The notes beneath the pieces were generated by a model. The model did not search any database. It was not told the origin of the DNA and saw only the letters and a list, made by a program, of their open reading frames with translations. From Rhodospirillales bacterium (GTDB lineage: Bacteria > Pseudomonadota > Alphaproteobacteria > Rhodospirillales > 2-02-FULL-58-16), in assembly GCA_021775195.1 (NCBI GenBank), contig JAJFIG010000113.1, forward strand, positions 1 through 5,671: DNA of 5,671 nt. The letters are read 5' to 3'. The translations under genes and the position numbers were made by a program. Below, in pieces: positions 4,321 to 5,671 of this stretch (position 1 is the stretch's first letter; every line of letters begins with the position of its first letter).

Positions 4321-5484
4321 ATGGTCTCGCTTCACGATTATGTCGGTCGTGAGCAATCCTACGTAAAGCATGTATTTCTTGAGAGTTATCTTGAGGCGCT
4401 GGTCCACAAGACAGCCAGTAGATATCCGCACATCGTCTACGTTGATGGGTTTGCCGGACCCTGGCAAAGCGCAAACGAAAAACTTGAGGATACCTCTTTC
4501 GGCATTGCCCTGAATGCGCTCCGCCGGGCCAAGGGCTCATGGAAAGAGAAACAGCGTGATGTCCGCATGTCCGCCTATCTCGTCGAGCGCGATCCGTCCG
4601 CCTACCAACAACTCACCAGCGTTCCTGCGCGATATCCCGACATCACAATCAAAACGTACAATGACGATTTTCTGACGGTGCTCTCGAAGATTCTAAAAGA
4701 CCTGCCCAGGGATGCATTCACCTTCTTCCTGATCGATCCAAAGGGCTGGCGCATCCGTCTCCGCGCCCTCGAAGCATTGCTCGCCAGACCCAGTTCGGAA
4801 GTGATCTTCAACTTCATGTTCGATTTCATCAATCGCGCGGCAAGTATCCGGGATCCTGCCATCGCAACCGGGCTGGACGAACTCATACCTTTCGGGGATT
4901 GGAGAAGGGAACTCGAAGAGGGCGAGCGATCAGGTAGTGTGACTCGGGGCACGCGCAAGACGATCCTGGTCGGATCGTTCGGCCAGTCTCTCAAACAACT
5001 GGGGAAATACGACTACGTTGCCGAGACGACCGTCCTGCGTCCATTGAAAGACCGGCCGCTCTATTGCCTGTTCTACGCAACCCGGCACCCCAAGGGGATC
5101 GAGGTGTTCCGGGATTGTCAGATTGCCGCCTTGAGGGAGGAATCGCGGACGCGCGCGTCTACCAAGGTCAAGCACGTGGCAACTACATCAGGCCAAGGCG
5201 AATTCTTTCAGTCGCTGCACGAGATGGCGCCGGACGAACTGGAGTCTTTCCTTCAGGATCAACATATAGAGGCGGAGAAGACACTCTTGGAGCTTGCGCC
5301 GGAGAGTCCAATTTTTTTGACCTATGAGAAGCTGCGGGCTCAGGTTCTGGCACGGCACGTCGTCAGGCACCCGGACGTGAATAAGATCGCGGCGCGCCTA
5401 CGCCATGAGAATCGGCTTCTGTTCCCCGATTGGGAAAAGGGCAAGCGGGTGCCCCAACCGGGCTACCGGACCCAACGGAATTAG
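4321..5484 (+). CDS. tcmP: Three-Cys-motif partner protein TcmP
   Basis: This 387-residue protein is the standard genomic partner of three-Cys-motif Gp37/Gp68 proteins (TIGR04474 type). The N-terminal half resembles a Rossmann-fold methyltransferase. It has HIVYVDGFAGPW (37-48) as a glycine-loop motif I analogue, AYLVERD (85-91) with an acidic end to strand 2, FFLIDPKGW (135-143) as a motif IV-like DP-x-G block, and EVIFNFMFDFINR (160-172). The opening HDYVGREQSYVKHVFLESYL is typical of the family ('K...I..YL..Y'). The C-terminal half has the segment VLRPLKDRPLYCLFYATRHPKG and ends in a basic helical region that may bind nucleic acid or the partner. The ATG at 4321 is chosen because it directly follows the upstream stop (TGA-G-ATG) and matches the family start; an upstream extension to 4186 would overlap the previous gene. 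GC content is lower near its 5' end (43% over 4321-4380). S-adenosylmethionine use and the substrate are inferences only. Confidence 0.9.
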   Translation: MVSLHDYVGREQSYVKHVFLESYLEALVHKTASRYPHIVYVDGFAGPWQSANEKLEDTSFGIALNALRRAKGSWKEKQRDVRMSAYLVERDPSAYQQLTSVPARYPDITIKTYNDDFLTVLSKILKDLPRDAFTFFLIDPKGWRIRLRALEALLARPSSEVIFNFMFDFINRAASIRDPAIATGLDELIPFGDWRRELEEGERSGSVTRGTRKTILVGSFGQSLKQLGKYDYVAETTVLRPLKDRPLYCLFYATRHPKGIEVFRDCQIAALREESRTRASTKVKHVATTSGQGEFFQSLHEMAPDELESFLQDQHIEAEKTLLELAPESPIFLTYEKLRAQVLARHVVRHPDVNKIAARLRHENRLLFPDWEKGKRVPQPGYRTQRN

Positions 5485-5504
5485 AGCATTGAGAGTTCTG
5501 TATT

Positions 5505-5522
5505 GTGTCCCCAGAATTCAAA
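5505..5522 (+). repeat. Spacer-repeat copy downstream of tcmP
   Basis: GTGTCCCCAGAATTCAAA matches 3476-3493 at 14 of 18 positions in the same orientation, and its first eight bases are identical to the GTGTCCCC of the 1143-1158 unit read in reverse complement. It lies 20 bp after the tcmP stop, so the pair of copies encloses the cassette. Confidence 0.5.
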
Positions 5523-5554
5523 TACATTGAATTATTGCCGCCGTTTTTCTTTTT
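5515..5554 (+). terminator. Possible weak terminator after tcmP
   Basis: A perfect 7-bp inverted repeat, AATTCAA (5515-5521) and TTGAATT (5527-5533), has a 5-nt loop, and a T-rich run (TTTTTCTTTTT, 5544-5554) follows 10 bases later. The stem is AT-rich and the T-run is not immediately adjacent, so rho-independent activity is doubtful. It is the only terminator-like element beyond tcmP. Confidence 0.3.
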
Positions 5555-5648
5555 AGGCCCGCGCCCGTCTGGTGCCGCGCTGGGTCACATGACGGGGGAG
5601 ACCGGGGATAACAAGCCGGGGTAGCCGCGCCATGAGGCCATAACTGAC

Positions 5649-5666
5649 GTATTTAGTGTATTTAGT
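5649..5666. repeat. Tandem 9-bp repeat at the right window edge
   Basis: GTATTTAGT occurs twice in immediate tandem (5649-5657, 5658-5666). It sits in an AT-rich tail that contrasts with the GC-rich 5557-5640 stretch just before it. It may be the start of a larger repeat or recombination site that continues beyond the window. The rest of 5485-5671 holds no gene I can support. One 39-codon frame (GTG at 5505 to TAG at 5622-5624) lacks a ribosome binding site and recognisable similarity. Confidence 0.5.
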
Positions 5667-5671
5667 AAACT

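Noticed and set aside
5505..5624. A 39-codon small ORF after tcmP with a GTG start
   Set aside because: It has no ribosome binding site, begins within the spacer repeat, and has no recognisable similarity.
1..5671. tRNA, rRNA or known riboswitch genes
   Set aside because: I saw no cloverleaf with a GTTCRA-type T-arm in a plausible context, no rRNA segments and no known riboswitch core. The GTTCGAA at 2586-2592 is part of a short hairpin, not a tRNA arm.

Overview
The window looks like a piece of chromosome from a high-GC Gram-negative bacterium, most likely an alphaproteobacterium. The evidence is the very GC-rich coding sequence on the left (one 60-nt stretch inside the GST gene counts to 75% GC), a GST of the type common in alphaproteobacteria, and a DR_2398-type PPOX flavoprotein. 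The lineage is an inference; no rRNA or tRNA is present to settle it.

Left part (1-1143): the 5' end of a DUF924-family gene on the minus strand diverges from a complete glutathione S-transferase family gene on the plus strand, which carries an unusual ~80-residue C-terminal extension. Between this GST gene and the convergent minus-strand genes lies a 48-bp spacer made almost entirely of a GAATTAAGGGGACACC-type repeat.

Middle (1192-3241, minus strand, read right to left): a PPOX-class FMN-binding protein, then a small two-helix membrane protein with a CPMAETC motif, then a secreted protein of unknown function. The last two are 18 bp apart with strong ribosome binding sites and are probably co-transcribed. 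The PPOX gene may belong to the same unit but is separated by 67 bp holding a hairpin and another repeat copy. A 328-bp spacer (3242-3569) follows. It has no convincing gene, but it holds a short frame with a SPASM-like CX2CX5CX3C cysteine pattern, a small hydrophobic frame and repeat copies.

Right part (3570-5484, plus strand): a two-gene cassette of lower and uneven GC, namely a Gp37/Gp68 (DUF5131) three-Cys-motif protein followed after 1 bp by its known partner TcmP, which has Rossmann methyltransferase-like motifs. The pairing is recognised in protein family databases, but its biochemical role is not established as far as I know. The cassette is bracketed by two imperfect direct copies of the spacer repeat (3476-3493 and 5505-5522), and with the composition shift this suggests horizontal acquisition. 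It is the best candidate in the window for a little-described system. The final 187 bp hold an inverted repeat with a T-run and a tandem 9-bp repeat, but no clear gene.

Two repeat phenomena run across the window: (i) a CCC(T)TTAATTC-type motif at nearly every gene junction, and (ii) a 33-bp sequence, 30/33 identical, embedded in two unrelated genes that lie on opposite strands.
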